Positions 50,105-61,467 of a stretch of 64,000 nucleotides of DNA are shown here, piece after piece; the first letter of the stretch is position 1, and every line of letters starts with the position of its first letter. This DNA comes from Heliocidaris erythrogramma (taxonomy: Eukaryota; Echinodermata; Echinoidea; Camarodonta; Echinometridae), in assembly GCA_025617745.1 (NCBI GenBank), contig CM046859.1, positions 21,143,073-21,207,072 on the forward strand, in the 5' to 3' direction. The position numbers and the translations under genes are program-made. The notes beneath the pieces were generated by a model, which was given only the letters and a program-made list of their open reading frames with translations, searched no databases and had not been told where the DNA came from.

Positions 50105-52780
50105 TTTTCTGTTTCTTTAAAAACCAACTTGTAATCAAGGTGGACCATCCCTATTTATGAATCATTCATGGATCAATTTAATGTTCAGCAGGTCTTAAGA
50201 AATTGAAGACTATTTTTTTATTTTAAAGAAAGCCCTCATGCCTCCGATGATTTACCATCAGGCACAAAGTACGGTGCCTTTAACGCGGAAATTGGTGGGG
50301 AAAATGAGAACAGAACGTGGCGTGTAAAGTGGCTGTAGCGATTCAGTGCATTCACACCTCGGATTCCTGTTATACATGTGCAACTGTTATTTTACAGCAC
50401 ATCCTCCTCAAAGCGGCACAGGATATTGGATTGAACATAAGTCGGGCAACATCGTTTACACAATAAATTCACCCTCAGATGAGATAAGTCAATATTTTAT
50501 TTCCATGTGGTACGTTGAAAAACTATCAAGGGATATTTGAAGAAAAAAGTCATCAGACCTTCACAGTGCCCCTGACTGGAGAAAGCGCGGCAAACGACGA
50601 GGGGTGTCTAGAAGGAGAATAATAATGCATCAGTGCATATGTGATGCTCTTTATGTCATACGTATATAAATGTAGGCCAATTCACTTAACATACTCATGA
50701 ACCTGGCTACGTTTGAATGGACCGTGCGTTCAGGGACCTGAAGAAAGTACAAGAAGCCATGCACACAGTCAAGGATTTAAGCTAAAGACCATTACAGAAC
50801 CCTGGATAGAATTAGAAACTATGTACAACGTTGCTTACCTGACCCAGGCATTTCTTCAACGAATATCGATTTAAAAAAGCCGATAAAATGAGTTTAATCG
50901 AGTTTATATCTTTGCTGCCGACTGTTTCAAATGTCAGAATGATTAAAGATAAAGTTCAGTTCTGGTCATATTATTAATTGAGAACAAAACTGTCAGGAAG
51001 CGTTTGGGAAAGGGTGATTATATATATTACATTAGAATTAGTCAATGCTGTTATGGAATCATTAAAATGAAAGAAATTGGCTCGATCCTGGTGAGAGTCA
51101 CATGAATTGCACACAGAAATGTGTATATGGGACTACACAAACATGTGGCATGAAATTTCAGCCCAAACATTTCAGCTGCAGTTTCTTGTCCTATTTTGAA
51201 TATGAGGGCATTTGAACAGCAATCCTTTTTAGGGGACATCTCTGCTATGATAATCTTCCAACCTGACATAAAAAGAGTTAGAAGTTCACAAATAATTTTT
51301 CACCTATCCCAAAATTCAGCCTTCTCTTTAAAAGTGAACATAATTACAAATCATTTCAATGAGAACGAAGAAGACAAACAGTTGATGATAATGGAATTAG
51401 GGATGAAAACAACCTGATATCTTTTGCCAAGATGTATTTGTCCTAAAGTCCATGTTTATGGCATTTTCTTATTATCATATAATCACTAGCAGAATGAAAT
51501 ATTACTCATATTCTAGCAAAATGAAGTATGTATGTAAAGAAAATGGAAAGTAGATGTAGAGACAATTTAAAACATGACGAGACATACTGCACAATTTGAC
51601 ACGCCTCTCCACATAGTGTATCTAGAGTGTTGATGTAGAACAAACATTGTCTCTCTTTATCAAATTATGATTCACCTAACATATGACCACAAATTTCATC
51701 TCTCAAACTAAAACTGTTATCTGGGCATATGCTGAGTAGAACTGGGTTATCTTAAACCGACATAAAGTGTTAATTTTGCGGTTGACTGCCAGTAACAATA
51801 TTTTGATGTGGGATTCCGGCGTACATTATAGAGAGGGGATGATTACCAACACATGGGAGGCACATCTTGCTCCCATGTACATCCCCTCAATGAGAGGGGA
51901 TATATATTAATGCCAGGAATACAGTTAACACCCTTTCATTACCTCCAAATTGTATCTTTTCTGCATTAAATGTGCACTTTCATAAGCATCGTGCCAACAG
52001 AAAATGTGATGTGACACACGTAATGGCTATCATGTAATTTTTTAACACTATAATTGGAAAGGCAAATATAAAGCATTTAAAGATGCGTTTTTCGAAAAAC
52101 CACAATAAATGGATAAAATATAACGGATATATATAAATATTTGATTATGAAATCTGACCCCCAGCCCTGTATCTCTCACCTTCATAATTTTCTCTTTAGC
52201 AAGCGATGAACAGAATATTCTAAATTATATACTAGTTATCTTTTTAGTCACTTCGGTATACATATGAACGAACTTAACTTAACGTAACCACAATACGAAA
52301 TCAATAATACATATTCACTTTTGAATCAAATCAGTTTCAAATGACAAAATGAAGTAAGAAGCAAAAGAGATATACTACAACTAACATTTAGTCAAATGGT
52401 CCATGATCCAAACATGACAATGCAAGGTTCATACATCACTCTGTCTGTGATGAACATGACGAATAGGCATTGTCTGGCTATAAATTTATTCCAAAAATCT
52501 CCCAAAAGAAATATTCCATAATGATACCCAATCGTAAATCATCATACCAGAAGCTAATTTTATCTAGGCCCCTCCCCCCTCATTGACAAGGGGTTTATGG
52601 GATTAACACATCAGAGAGTTCACCTTTAAGAGCGGTTGTCATCTTTGATATTCAGCCAACACTTTCAGCACATGCTGTTTGCATAATGTTTTGACATTTT
52701 CCGGCTGCGCCAAGCACGCAAACTTTTTTTGAAAATAGAATTTATTTCTTCTTTTTTCGATTTCATAATGTCGTCAATTT
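50105..52780. other. AT-rich filler with one strong hairpin
   Basis: 50220-50360 is a GC-balanced patch. 51833-51888 is a hairpin (GAGGGGATG with CATCCCCTC and ACATGGGAG with CTCCCATGT). No exon recognised. Confidence 0.4.
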
Positions 52781-52854
52781 CTCCCTTTTATGTCTCTCTC
52801 TCTCTCTCCATCTCTTTGTCTATCTCTCAATTCATTTCTCTCCTATCCCGTTAG

Positions 52855-52981
52855 GTCCCAATTTATATATGGGGATGAACGAATCATAAGTTTGTTAATA
52901 AAGCAAAGAAGAGCGCTGACAAAAGTCATTGTCGTGGCAGATGAGTCTTTGACCTCTTCACAAACTCTGCATTTTATGTAA
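52855..52981 (+). CDS. Dubious exon-like frame after a pyrimidine tract
   Basis: A long CT-rich tract ending CCTATCCCGTTAG (52854) resembles a strong splice acceptor. The frame that follows (SQFIYGDERIISLLIKQRR, continuing to LHFM) runs 41 codons to TAA. The acceptor may simply be the end of a TC microsatellite. No partner exon found. Confidence 0.15.
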
Positions 52982-53349
52982 GGTACTTTTTAGATTTATT
53001 TTTTTATTTTACGTACCATTATATGTTACTTATAGATTTTTATGCCTATTTTTTCCTTTTTCGTTCTATTGAATATAAAATATTAATGTCGACAGCATTT
53101 ATACATCATGTTTAATTATTACCTATACAGGGCATCTTAGCTGCAAAATAAAAAGCCGTATTTTGCACGGTACTCCGAATCTGTAACCGGAGCGGACAAT
53201 ATTGCCATATTGCCCTCTTCCGGGTTTTCCCCATATAGGCTGTACTAAAAAAACCTGCAATCAGAGGCTGACAGGCAAACAGACGTGTTTGTAATTGCTA
53301 CAAAATCGGCATAATTATACATGATACATGTGATATAGGTAATAATAAT

Positions 53350-53640
53350 AATATTGACTGGCTCTACTTTCGGGGAACATCGAAAATATTGCCGTTAAAA
53401 AAAACATATTGCCCTCGTCTTCGACTCGGGACAATATGATTCTGTTGCGGGCAATATATGTTGATATCCCCCTCAAGGCCAGTCAATATTATACAAATGT
53501 TTACTGCTTTGAGGGGCACGGTTAAAACTATGGCCCGAGGTGAGCTCGCAATGCCCCGGCCGAGACGATAGTCGAGGGGCATAGCACAGTTGAAAGATCA
53601 CCGAGGGCCATGGTTTTAAAGGTGAAGCGAAAAAAAAGGT
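53350..53640. repeat. Composite of short inverted repeats
   Basis: AATATTGACTGGC (53350) is answered by GCCAGTCAATATT (53478-53491), with CAATAT/ATATTG motifs between. To the right, GGCACGGTTAAAACTATGGC (53516) pairs with GGGCCATGGTTTTAAAGGTG (53606-53625) around a GC-rich, CG-containing centre that includes GAGGTGAGCTCGC. The 72-codon minus frame here is a by-product. The stretch is probably one or two small fold-back elements. Confidence 0.5.
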
Positions 53641-54121
53641 CAACATTTTTCTATATACCGCATCTCGTTAGCTCAGAAATTCATCTCAAAGACAGATGAA
53701 ATACGGTACCGTTGATCGCTCTTTCGAACTTTCGTTCGGTGTATCGGTGTACAAAGTCCATATATACGGTGCCCGCCGCGCGCACGCGTATCTAAATTGC
53801 CATAGCTACGCACGCGCGCGTACAAAACAGAATTTTTGCATTGTATGCGCGAGTAGAACTATCCCCGATCAATAGTTTTCACCATACCGCCCGGCAGTCC
53901 GTAGTGAATTTCATTCCCGCAAATTTGACAAATCAGAGGCCTAGAATCTAGACATGCGGTATATAATACATAAATATTACATTTTTCAAAAGTGGTATGT
54001 ATTCTATTGTGCTTGTATCTAACATAAAACTACAGCAGTAATGTATTCTTTGAAAATATCCAGGCCCAGAGTCTTACAATATTCTTGAAATCACATAAAG
54101 TAACTAACTTATGAATACGTA

Positions 54122-54144
54122 ACCACCCCCCCCCCCCCCCCCCG
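54122..54144 (+). repeat. Poly-C run
   Basis: About 20 consecutive C after AACCACC; length may be inexact. Confidence 0.85.
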
Positions 54145-54479
54145 ATATCATAAGGTATGTTCGATTCAATTCATTATATTTTTGTTATGACTTTGTATAG
54201 AAGCGAACTAAATTTTGGATTTTACGTGTCAGGAAAAAAAAGTCTTTATTGTAGAGTTTTACCATGTGAACACAATCATTAACCTGAATCTCATCAATTT
54301 TACCCTTAATCTTAATCACTGGTCACAAAAGAACACTTTCACACTTCATGTGTGATTTTGCCATAAGTAAGTAATAAACTATAGTCCTTTTTTGCGTAAT
54401 TTTAGACCAATGATGTCATGAATGTGTTCTAGAAAGAATATAGACATTGGCAGCAGAAGCGAAGGTTTCATTTTTTCGA

Positions 54480-54900
54480 AGTTTAACTTTCTATTTTGGA
54501 CGACAAACCCAATCGTTGGTTAAACGATGTCAGCGGAATGTCAAACAGATTAATTGCCCATTCTGCAATTAAATAAACGAAACAGGAGTGAAAGGGGACT
54601 CTCAGTCATTTAGAAAATGTTATGCGGGCGGGGGTTGTTGTAAGATGTATGCACTGTTGATGATCTGCAATTATGTCAACGATGAATTGTTTTTAATGTA
54701 GCGCCTGTACAATCGTCGTCACCAGAGCCAGACGAAATCGTGGACAAATTTACGAGTCATTGCGATAGATCATTCCGTTTTTCCCGCCATCATCGGCAAT
54801 CATGAACTCAATTTGAAAATGGCGAACATGGTTGACAAAACAATTATGTTAAAACAAATCGGTGGAAACAGCTGTTGGCCAACCTAGTCATAGATCGAGA
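54480..54900. promoter_or_regulatory. Enhancer-like island
   Basis: Has ACAGATTAATTGCCCATTCT (54544), GCAATTAAATAAAC (54566), GCAATTATGTCAACGATG (54666) and GTGGAAACAGCTGTTGGCC (E-box, 54862). One plus frame from 54701 to a TAG at 54885-54887 is open for 61 codons right after TTTTTAATGTAG, an acceptor-like end, but has no recognisable domain. Confidence 0.3.
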
Positions 54901-55604
54901 AAGACTGATGTGAAAGCACTTTCCTGAGATCTAAAATACCAGTTGCAGTGGGGCATCACTTCATTTTGATCGATCTTAACCCTCCGAACACCACACGTCT
55001 AACATGCATTTGATTGAATAGTCGTATAATCCATTTTTGGTAATGGCAATGTTAATTTGGTTCGGCTCTTGAGCCGATCACATAGATGTCAAACAGGTCG
55101 AAGCCTGGATGTCATATGTGATAAATTCAGACATAGATACTAATGTTTCTCCTCATGTTTTTGTTTCATGGATAGGCCATACGGTAATCCATATAATATA
55201 GAACTTTGCAGAGATAATTCAGAGAACAAGATTATTCTGGGATGACGCCTTTGTATCATGTATCTAAAACGCAGTGTGAGTCACATGCCATAGGATATCA
55301 TATCTGGAGGAGTAAACCCATATACAAACCAATGCTACACCCTGGACTTCCATCCCGGACTAAAACGCCGGGACAACTATCCCCTACGACAACATCCGCT
55401 GGAAAATTAACCCTCAGCATAATTTCGCTAGTTTCTAAATTACATTTAAAAATGACACTTTATTGTGGTATACCAGAATTTTGATAACGAAATAATATTT
55501 TATAAAACATTTAGTTATCAACATACAGTAGATTAGATATGAAAACTACATATTCCGGCTGCCGGAAATCGAAATCTAATTCAAAATTTTAGGGTGGCTG
55601 CAGC

Positions 55605-55626
55605 CCCTCCCCCCCCCCCCCCCGGT
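55605..55626 (+). repeat. Poly-C run
   Basis: C run after GCAGCCCCTC, similar in context to poly-C/poly-G runs at 54.1, 58.7 and 61.8 kb. Confidence 0.85.
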
Positions 55627-55979
55627 CTCATAAGCTTAACGTCTTTACCCCTTTGGTAGTTGTCTGATGGTTAGTTTTGGTAATTACTATTAGCGGTAAT
55701 TATGTAAGACCTCAGTAGAGGACTATTATCACTAACTGCAATTATTGTCCGAGCACTTAGAACTCAACATTTCAACCAATCAATTAAGGAATTTATTCCC
55801 CAGTTTTTTAAGAATGAATAATGTTAACAATTATTTATGGTAGCAAAGACATGGCTGTAAGTGGACTATATGAAATTGGACTTAGCAATATGTACACAGA
55901 TAGATTGGATTACATATAACAAATGGTAAAACAAGGGCATTTTAGAAATATACGTTTCGTCGAGTGTCGTCTGATATAC

Positions 55980-56880
55980 TGGGCATTCAAAAAAAGAAAA
56001 AGAAAAAGAAAACCCAACTTTGAAAAATTCGTGTAAATGAACTATATTTCTACCAACAATTAAATTCATATCATACGAAAGAGTAATTCATATCTTTTTT
56101 AATGGTATCTTGTTTAGGTTTCCAGGATCATGCATCGCTGAACACCATTGTCTTCAAAGTTTTGTGCAAAAATCTAGTTGGTTCACTTTCCTGTAAAACA
56201 CTATAGCCATGATGCTAAACAGATGCCTTTTATGAAATTGACTGCGAGCTCCAATTCTCATTGTGGATGATTTTCCTTTTCATAGATAGGAATCATTTTG
56301 CAAAGAAGACAGTCTGGGCGAACGTACCAGAAGGATTGCAAGATCACAGAGCAATGCAAATAAGAGGCAAAGACCATAAAGAAGGAAAATCAAAAAATCA
56401 TGCATGTGTTTGAAGATTTGACTTTGCTGATTTTAAGAAATGTCAGACTATTTGTTGAAAATGGGCGGAAGATGCCTGCAGCACTCGGGACGAAAGAACA
56501 CGTCTCTGTGCTCTCCGAAGATTTCACTTCTGCTTGGTCAAAGTTTGTGACTAACAATTCGTTCCATGCTTAGTAAAGTTAATAAGACTCTTTGTAAAGG
56601 CTTAAAATCAATCATTATGAGATTGCTTACTAAAGAATGGGCATGAAGAGCAACCAAGCTATAGTTAACAAAGACATTTAACCCAAACCATACCTAGTGT
56701 GTTTTAAAAGGAAGTGAACCAACTAGAATTATGCGTTTAATTTTGGAAACATAAGCAAGTTACCATTGGAAAGCAAATGAATTACTCTTTCATATGATAT
56801 GAAACTCAACTCCGGTAAATATATAATTCATTTACAGGAAATTTTCAAAGTTGGGTTTCCTTTCTCTTTTTAAACGCCTA
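55980..56880. repeat. Fold-back element with arms of about 200 bp
   Basis: Left arm 55980-56205 and right arm 56692-56880 are imperfect reverse complements. Shared blocks, as read on the left arm, include AAACCCAACTTTGAAAA, TGTAAATGAA, TCATATCATA, GAAAGAGTAATTCAT and CTAGTTGGTTCACTT. The central 490 bp is unique, moderately GC-richer and without a long frame. It may be a fold-back transposon or a local inverted duplication. No target-site duplication was identified. Confidence 0.65.
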
Positions 56881-57783
56881 GTACATAACTTTTGTTTTGA
56901 TATAATATGCGTATGTAAAATTTCGTGTTTTGATATGATTTGCCTATATGTTCTGTTGCGGGTTTTTTAATAAGGATTTTATGTTAGGATTTCTATGAAC
57001 CATTTGAATTTGTATTTGAATAATTGAATAATTACCCGGGTCAATTGTAGTAGGGTAATTTTTGATATATCATAAGCTATGTGTGCGGCAATAGGTACGT
57101 ACTCCTAAAGAACCGGTAAATGAAATTAATTGAAAGGGGTCATGCATAATGAGAATAAAAAGAGAGAATTCAAAGTAGTATGTTTATATCCCAGACTTGT
57201 CAGTTATATAGGAATAATGAGAACATGGGAGGGGGGGGGGGGCACTATTAAAAAAAAAAAATTCAATCAATCATAAAACGGAAACAACAATCTATTTAAT
57301 ATTGATTTGTTTTGTATATTTATAAATTCATTGCTTTGTTCTATTTCTTTTTCTGGGGGAGAGTGGGGGTAACTCACAATAATACTGATGGTTTTCTGAG
57401 TCTGTTTATGTACATGTTGATGTCTGTAGAACAGTTTTTCTTTTTAACTCACTTCCCTTATCAAGATCAACATGACTATATCGACTGGCTTCCTTATTGC
57501 ATGTTTTCAACAAATTTATTTGATTATGGTTTTCTGGCAAATATTAGGTGAAATAAAACCTTCGATGTCTATTGGGATATAAAAACGTAATTCACAGACA
57601 AATCTAATATCGCCTGATAATGGACTAACATTTGTCCTAGAATAATAAACCAACACATTCTAAAAGAGTACCACCAGCTCATAGCTGCGTTAAATGTTGC
57701 TAGCATAAATCCATGAACCGAATTCATGTCTCACAATTAGGTATAACAGTAAGAAATCAAAATACATATGAAAGTAGCATTCT

Positions 57784-58170
57784 TTAAACTTTAGAGTTCA
57801 CAAATTTCCTTATAGAGCTCTCCGACATAATAGCAGGTGTCATTTTTAAGGTACCTGCATTGTTTCTGGACATGTAAGAAATGATCCAGTGGATAGAATC
57901 ACGTGGAGATTTGGTAAAAGGCATTTTTTCAACAATAAAACATAAATCCACTGTGTCTGTAAAAGTATCAATATTTCCCTTCAAACATAAGTCTCTCCAC
58001 TGAGGAGAGGAGTAGCTGACCTGTATGTAGCTGTCCGGGAATTGTAGTCCGAGGGTATCTATATCTGCCTGGGTGTATTTGTCAGGGGCAACTTGTCCCG
58101 GTGAAGTGGCCATATCCAGCAAAGGGCGGCCCGTCATACACCCCTTCTGGAGATCATATATACCCCATCC
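57784..58170 (-). CDS. Candidate 3'-terminal coding exon, unrecognised protein
   Basis: The minus-strand frame is open for 128 codons before a TAA, bounded upstream by an in-frame TAG that is also a possible splice acceptor (ACTAG then GGATGG). It starts GWGIYDLQKGCMTGRP and ends SSIRKFVNSKV. An internal ATG at 58137 would give 117 residues. Composition looks like a soluble globular protein (mixed charge, W, C and P residues, no low complexity), unlike the other long frames in this window. I do not recognise the domain. A minus-strand AATAAA equivalent lies about 270 bp downstream, near 57509. An alternative acceptor (CTCCAG at about 58147) would start the exon at KGCMTG. It could also be a chance frame or a transposon fragment. 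Confidence 0.4.
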   Translation of the reverse strand, partial: GWGIYDLQKGCMTGRPLLDMATSPGQVAPDKYTQADIDTLGLQFPDSYIQVSYSSPQWRDLCLKGNIDTFTDTVDLCFIVEKMPFTKSPRDSIHWIISYMSRNNAGTLKMTPAIMSESSIRKFVNSKV

Positions 58171-58659
58171 CTAGTAGAACTTCCATGTGAACATATGGCA
58201 TGCTGGAGTACTCACGTAAACGCATACCTATCCCTTATGTTTATCAATAAATTTGACATTTGTAGCTAATAATGTTATTTAGATTTCCACTGAATTTCCC
58301 CTATGTTCTTTTATAAACAAAGCCATTTGGGATAAAACTCATAATACCAAGGAGGTAGTACCTCCTTGATAATACATTAAAGCCAATGTTAATATTCATT
58401 CCAGACTTTAACTAAAAGTAATTCACTAACAGTCATTCGATGCATTAGAGACAAACTTGTATATTTTTTAACGATAGATATAATATTCACTTACTGAGGA
58501 GGAGTCTTGAAAAAAAGTTGCCAAACTATCTTACTTTCTGTTTTCATTATTATCAAAAGAGAAAAATCTAAATCAACAAAACACACTCCTTACATTTTTT
58601 GTAAATGTAGTTAAAGGGAAAATGGGAAGGAATGCGTGTGCAATAGGGGGCAAAGGCTT

Positions 58660-58700
58660 TGATAAGGGGGGGGGTGCAATGTCACCCCCCCCCCCCGATT
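58660..58700 (+). repeat. Facing G and C runs
   Basis: GGGGGGGGG (58667) then TGCAATGTCA and CCCCCCCCCC (58686) form a near-perfect dyad. Confidence 0.8.
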
Positions 58701-59037
58701 TCAAAATCATCAAACAGGATTGGTACCCCTTAATTTCTATAATACTATAATGTGTTTAATCATTTTGCAAGTCCAATTCAAAGATGTGATGTGGCCTTTA
58801 AATTCTATTAACCAGTCGTTATATTTTTGGGTGGATTACATACAATCTTACATTTTCGAGATACCTAAAAGTGATCTCATTAGTTAGTCTTCCGGGGTTC
58901 TCTGTTGCTCACAGGTGAAATTACTTCAGGCCCAAGATGAAAAGGCGCGAACCCTCACGTTCTCTTCGGTCATAGCCCCCGAACCAGAAGCTCTGGAGCT
59001 CTCATTAAACAGTTTTGTCAGATCGAACTTGACTTAC

Positions 59038-59099
59038 TCTTCTCCAGCATCTCGGGCACGCAACCATGTTCTTCCCCTTAGGCAATGTTTGCTTAAGGT
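59038..59099 (-). CDS. Candidate internal exon upstream of the 58-kb exon
   Basis: On the minus strand, a good acceptor (TTTTCTCGGTCATTATTCAG, ending at 59100) is followed by 62 nt and a donor GTAAGT (59037-59032). In the frame that ends on a codon boundary, 20 residues are encoded, including PKGKNMVACPRCWRR. Joined at phase 0 this continues into GWGIYDL of the exon at 57784-58170, giving a CxxC-containing stretch. The splice signals and phase are seen; that the two exons belong to one gene is inference. The opposite strand also has an open frame here (58915-59103). Confidence 0.25.
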
Positions 59100-59161
59100 C
59101 TGAATAATGACCGAGAAAACAGATCATGAAGATGGCAAGGTCGTCTTCACTGTTCCATGTG

Positions 59162-59482
59162 GTTCTTCCGAAGGCGCAGAATTCCGAATGTTTGTATTTT
59201 GCAAAGGGTCGTTACTCCGATGGTTCGTAATTCCAAAAATTAAATACGGTTCATAATTCTGAAAGTGAAAAGGGTTCATATTTCCGGAGGTTCGTAATTC
59301 CGGAAAGTTAATTAGGGCTCTATTGCATTTTCGGAACCTTCGGAATTATGAACCCCCTGCTATGGAAAATGTGTGTTTCGGAATTACGAACCTTTCGGAA
59401 TAATGAACCTTTGGAAAAACAAACCTTCGGAATAATGAACATTCGGAAGAACGAACCTTCGGAAAAACGAGTACCCCCTGAC
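59162..59482. repeat. Dyad array of GGTTCGTAATTCCGAA motifs
   Basis: The left half (59162-59330) carries GGTTCGTAATTCC-like units, for example at 59221, 59249, 59274 and 59290. The right half (59331-59482) carries the complement, CCTTCGGAATAATGAAC-like units, for example at 59340, 59376, 59397, 59427 and 59457. The whole forms a long imperfect inverted repeat built of 16-30 bp units. The 61- and 66-codon frames here (repeats of the FRNNEP type) are products of the array, not genes. Confidence 0.7.
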
Positions 59483-59569
59483 TTCACACCTGATGACAAA
59501 GCCACAGTTTTCGTGATACAATCTAAAACTCATCAATCACGTTTCTAAGAAGCGTATATAGGTTAGAGT

Positions 59570-59654
59570 ATGGGTAGTTTGAAGATGGGGTGGTTTTTCT
59601 TAGTGGTAGTGATACTCTGCGAACCACCTCCGAATGTTCATACGACCATCCAAC
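59570..59654 (+). CDS. Candidate first coding exon with signal peptide
   Basis: ATG at 59570 opens 28 codons reading MGSLKMGWFFLVVVILCEPP then NVHTTIQ. This is a lysine-bearing N-terminus, an uninterrupted hydrophobic core (WFFLVVVILC) and a polar stretch, as in a secretory signal peptide. The exon ends with one base of a split codon before a strong donor, GTAAGTGAG, at 59655. A TATA-like TATATA lies only about 15 bp upstream, too close to serve the ATG unless the 5' UTR is minimal. The protein family is not identifiable. One possible continuation is the short exon at 60394. A complete gene is not established. Confidence 0.4.
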
Positions 59655-60393
59655 GTAAGTGAGTGTTAAAAAACAGTAGAATTTCATTGAATTGATGGGT
59701 ATTTTTAATGAACATTAATTCATTTTAGAAAAAATACCAGCATTGAAACAAAGCAATCCAATACATATCTTTTTTTTTCTTGAATATTGGCGTTTTAGTG
59801 TTCTAACGACGTAAATCAAATCAGATTTATTCGATTTATGTATTTTTTATAAAATACCGAGGGATTTAAATTAGCACTCTAATTTTGCGGTGCAAATGTG
59901 CAACTGCATAATTATTTCTTGCTATATACATTTCTTATAACAGTTGTTGCATTTTTAAAAAGTAGCCTAATTCCTATTTAATAGATTTGTTCTCTGTATT
60001 CGATAAGCTATCCGCATAACACTTTTTTCAAAACATAATACAAGTATATACTCTTATATCGTGTCACATAATGAGACAGATAATTAGAATTGGCCTTCGC
60101 AACAAAATTATGCTTTAAACCTTTCGCAATACCACGCGACGTTATGCCTGCTTTGAATTGTCACGGTACCAGAACATTAATGTTTCTTTCCCGCCCATAC
60201 TAAGCTGCCATAAAGTCACTGCACTTTGAAAAAGATTTTTTAAAATCATACCTCCTACTTTATAGTAATATTTCTCGTTTTAATTTCCATCACCTAAATC
60301 GTTTAGCACATTTACCCAGTAACCTATTTATTCGGAGAGGGTTTCCATGCGTAGTCTTTCATTACCAGAATATATTTCGTTTGGTTTCTACAG

Positions 60394-60446
60394 TCAATTT
60401 CCAGTCACCCAATTTGCTCTCCCGAATCGAGATATACCTAGGCTGA
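60394..60446 (+). CDS. Possible short second exon of the 59.57-kb gene
   Basis: A good acceptor (TTTCGTTTGGTTTCTACAG, ending at 60393) is followed by TC, which completes the split codon left by the exon at 59570-59654 as CTC. The frame then runs 16 codons (NFQSPNLLSRIEIYLG) to TGA at 60444-60446. This would make a 45-residue secreted peptide. Both the junction phase and the stop could be coincidence. Confidence 0.18.
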
Positions 60447-60449
60447 ATA

Positions 60450-61455
60450 ACTAAGATTAAGACTGACATCACATCCACATATGCAAATCTGTCTCCGGAT
60501 TGTAGAGAATTTGATTAGTTGTTTTGATATTTAATATAATTTTGTGATATTCACACCGGGGTCTTGCAACGTAGACTAAGGTAGACGAAAGGGAACTCCA
60601 ATGTCAAAGGTCGTGCAAGGTTACAACATGGTTATCAATCCAGTCATCTAGGTCCAGTCAACTCCGTTCATTAGTGCAGCGCGTAGATATATTTACTAGG
60701 TGAGTACATGTAGCTTCTGTGTGATCTTTTTTTTTCTTCCTGTGGCGTCGCTTTCTATTTTACCCTAGTCCCAGTGCGTGTGTAGGAGTTATCCAGTAAT
60801 TTTGGACAAGCGAGAAAGTAGGCGAGTCCTTGGAAGATAAAATGGATATAGCAGTAATCTCTGAAACTTCTTCCGAGAGGGTCATGAAACCTTCAGATCT
60901 TTTCCCCTCGATTCATAGCATAACAACATAGAATAATTTTGGTTGTAATATTTGCCAGACAATGTTTTGTTCTTTAGAATAAATACCAGTCACATTTTCA
61001 CACAAATAATGTAACAAAAAACAATCAATAAGAGCATGCTGCCAAATGTTTCTTATTATGGAAAATAATTTTGTAACTTATGAAGCCGTGAAAAGCCCGC
61101 TTGTACAAGCATGTTCGACAATTATTTTTCAAAGAATAATGCTCAATATATTTTCATGTTTTACTCCCGTTAAAAGTTGTTTGTGCTTTGTCTTCGGTTT
61201 GAATTAAAGAATGGAGGTTAAAGGTAATAAAAATGCAGGCACGTAAGATTTCTTTTTCAAATCAGTTTAATCGCGTACTGTACATGTTTTGATGCACGAA
61301 AATGTAAATTCATAAAAAGAAAAAGAACATTAAAAGTATTTGATGAATTTGAGTTAAAAAGAATAATTCAAATGTAAGGATAATGGTCGAAAAAAATGGG
61401 AACAATAAAAAACCTTTTTGTATTCCATCTCTAGAAATATCATGAGCAAGGACCC
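60450..61455. other. AT-rich filler with a donor-like site
   Basis: 60585-60697 is GC-balanced and ends ACTAG before GTGAGTACAT (60701), a good splice donor. It may be an untranslated exon, but no acceptor or frame confirms it. Confidence 0.3.
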
Positions 61456-61467
61456 CAAGGGATCGTC

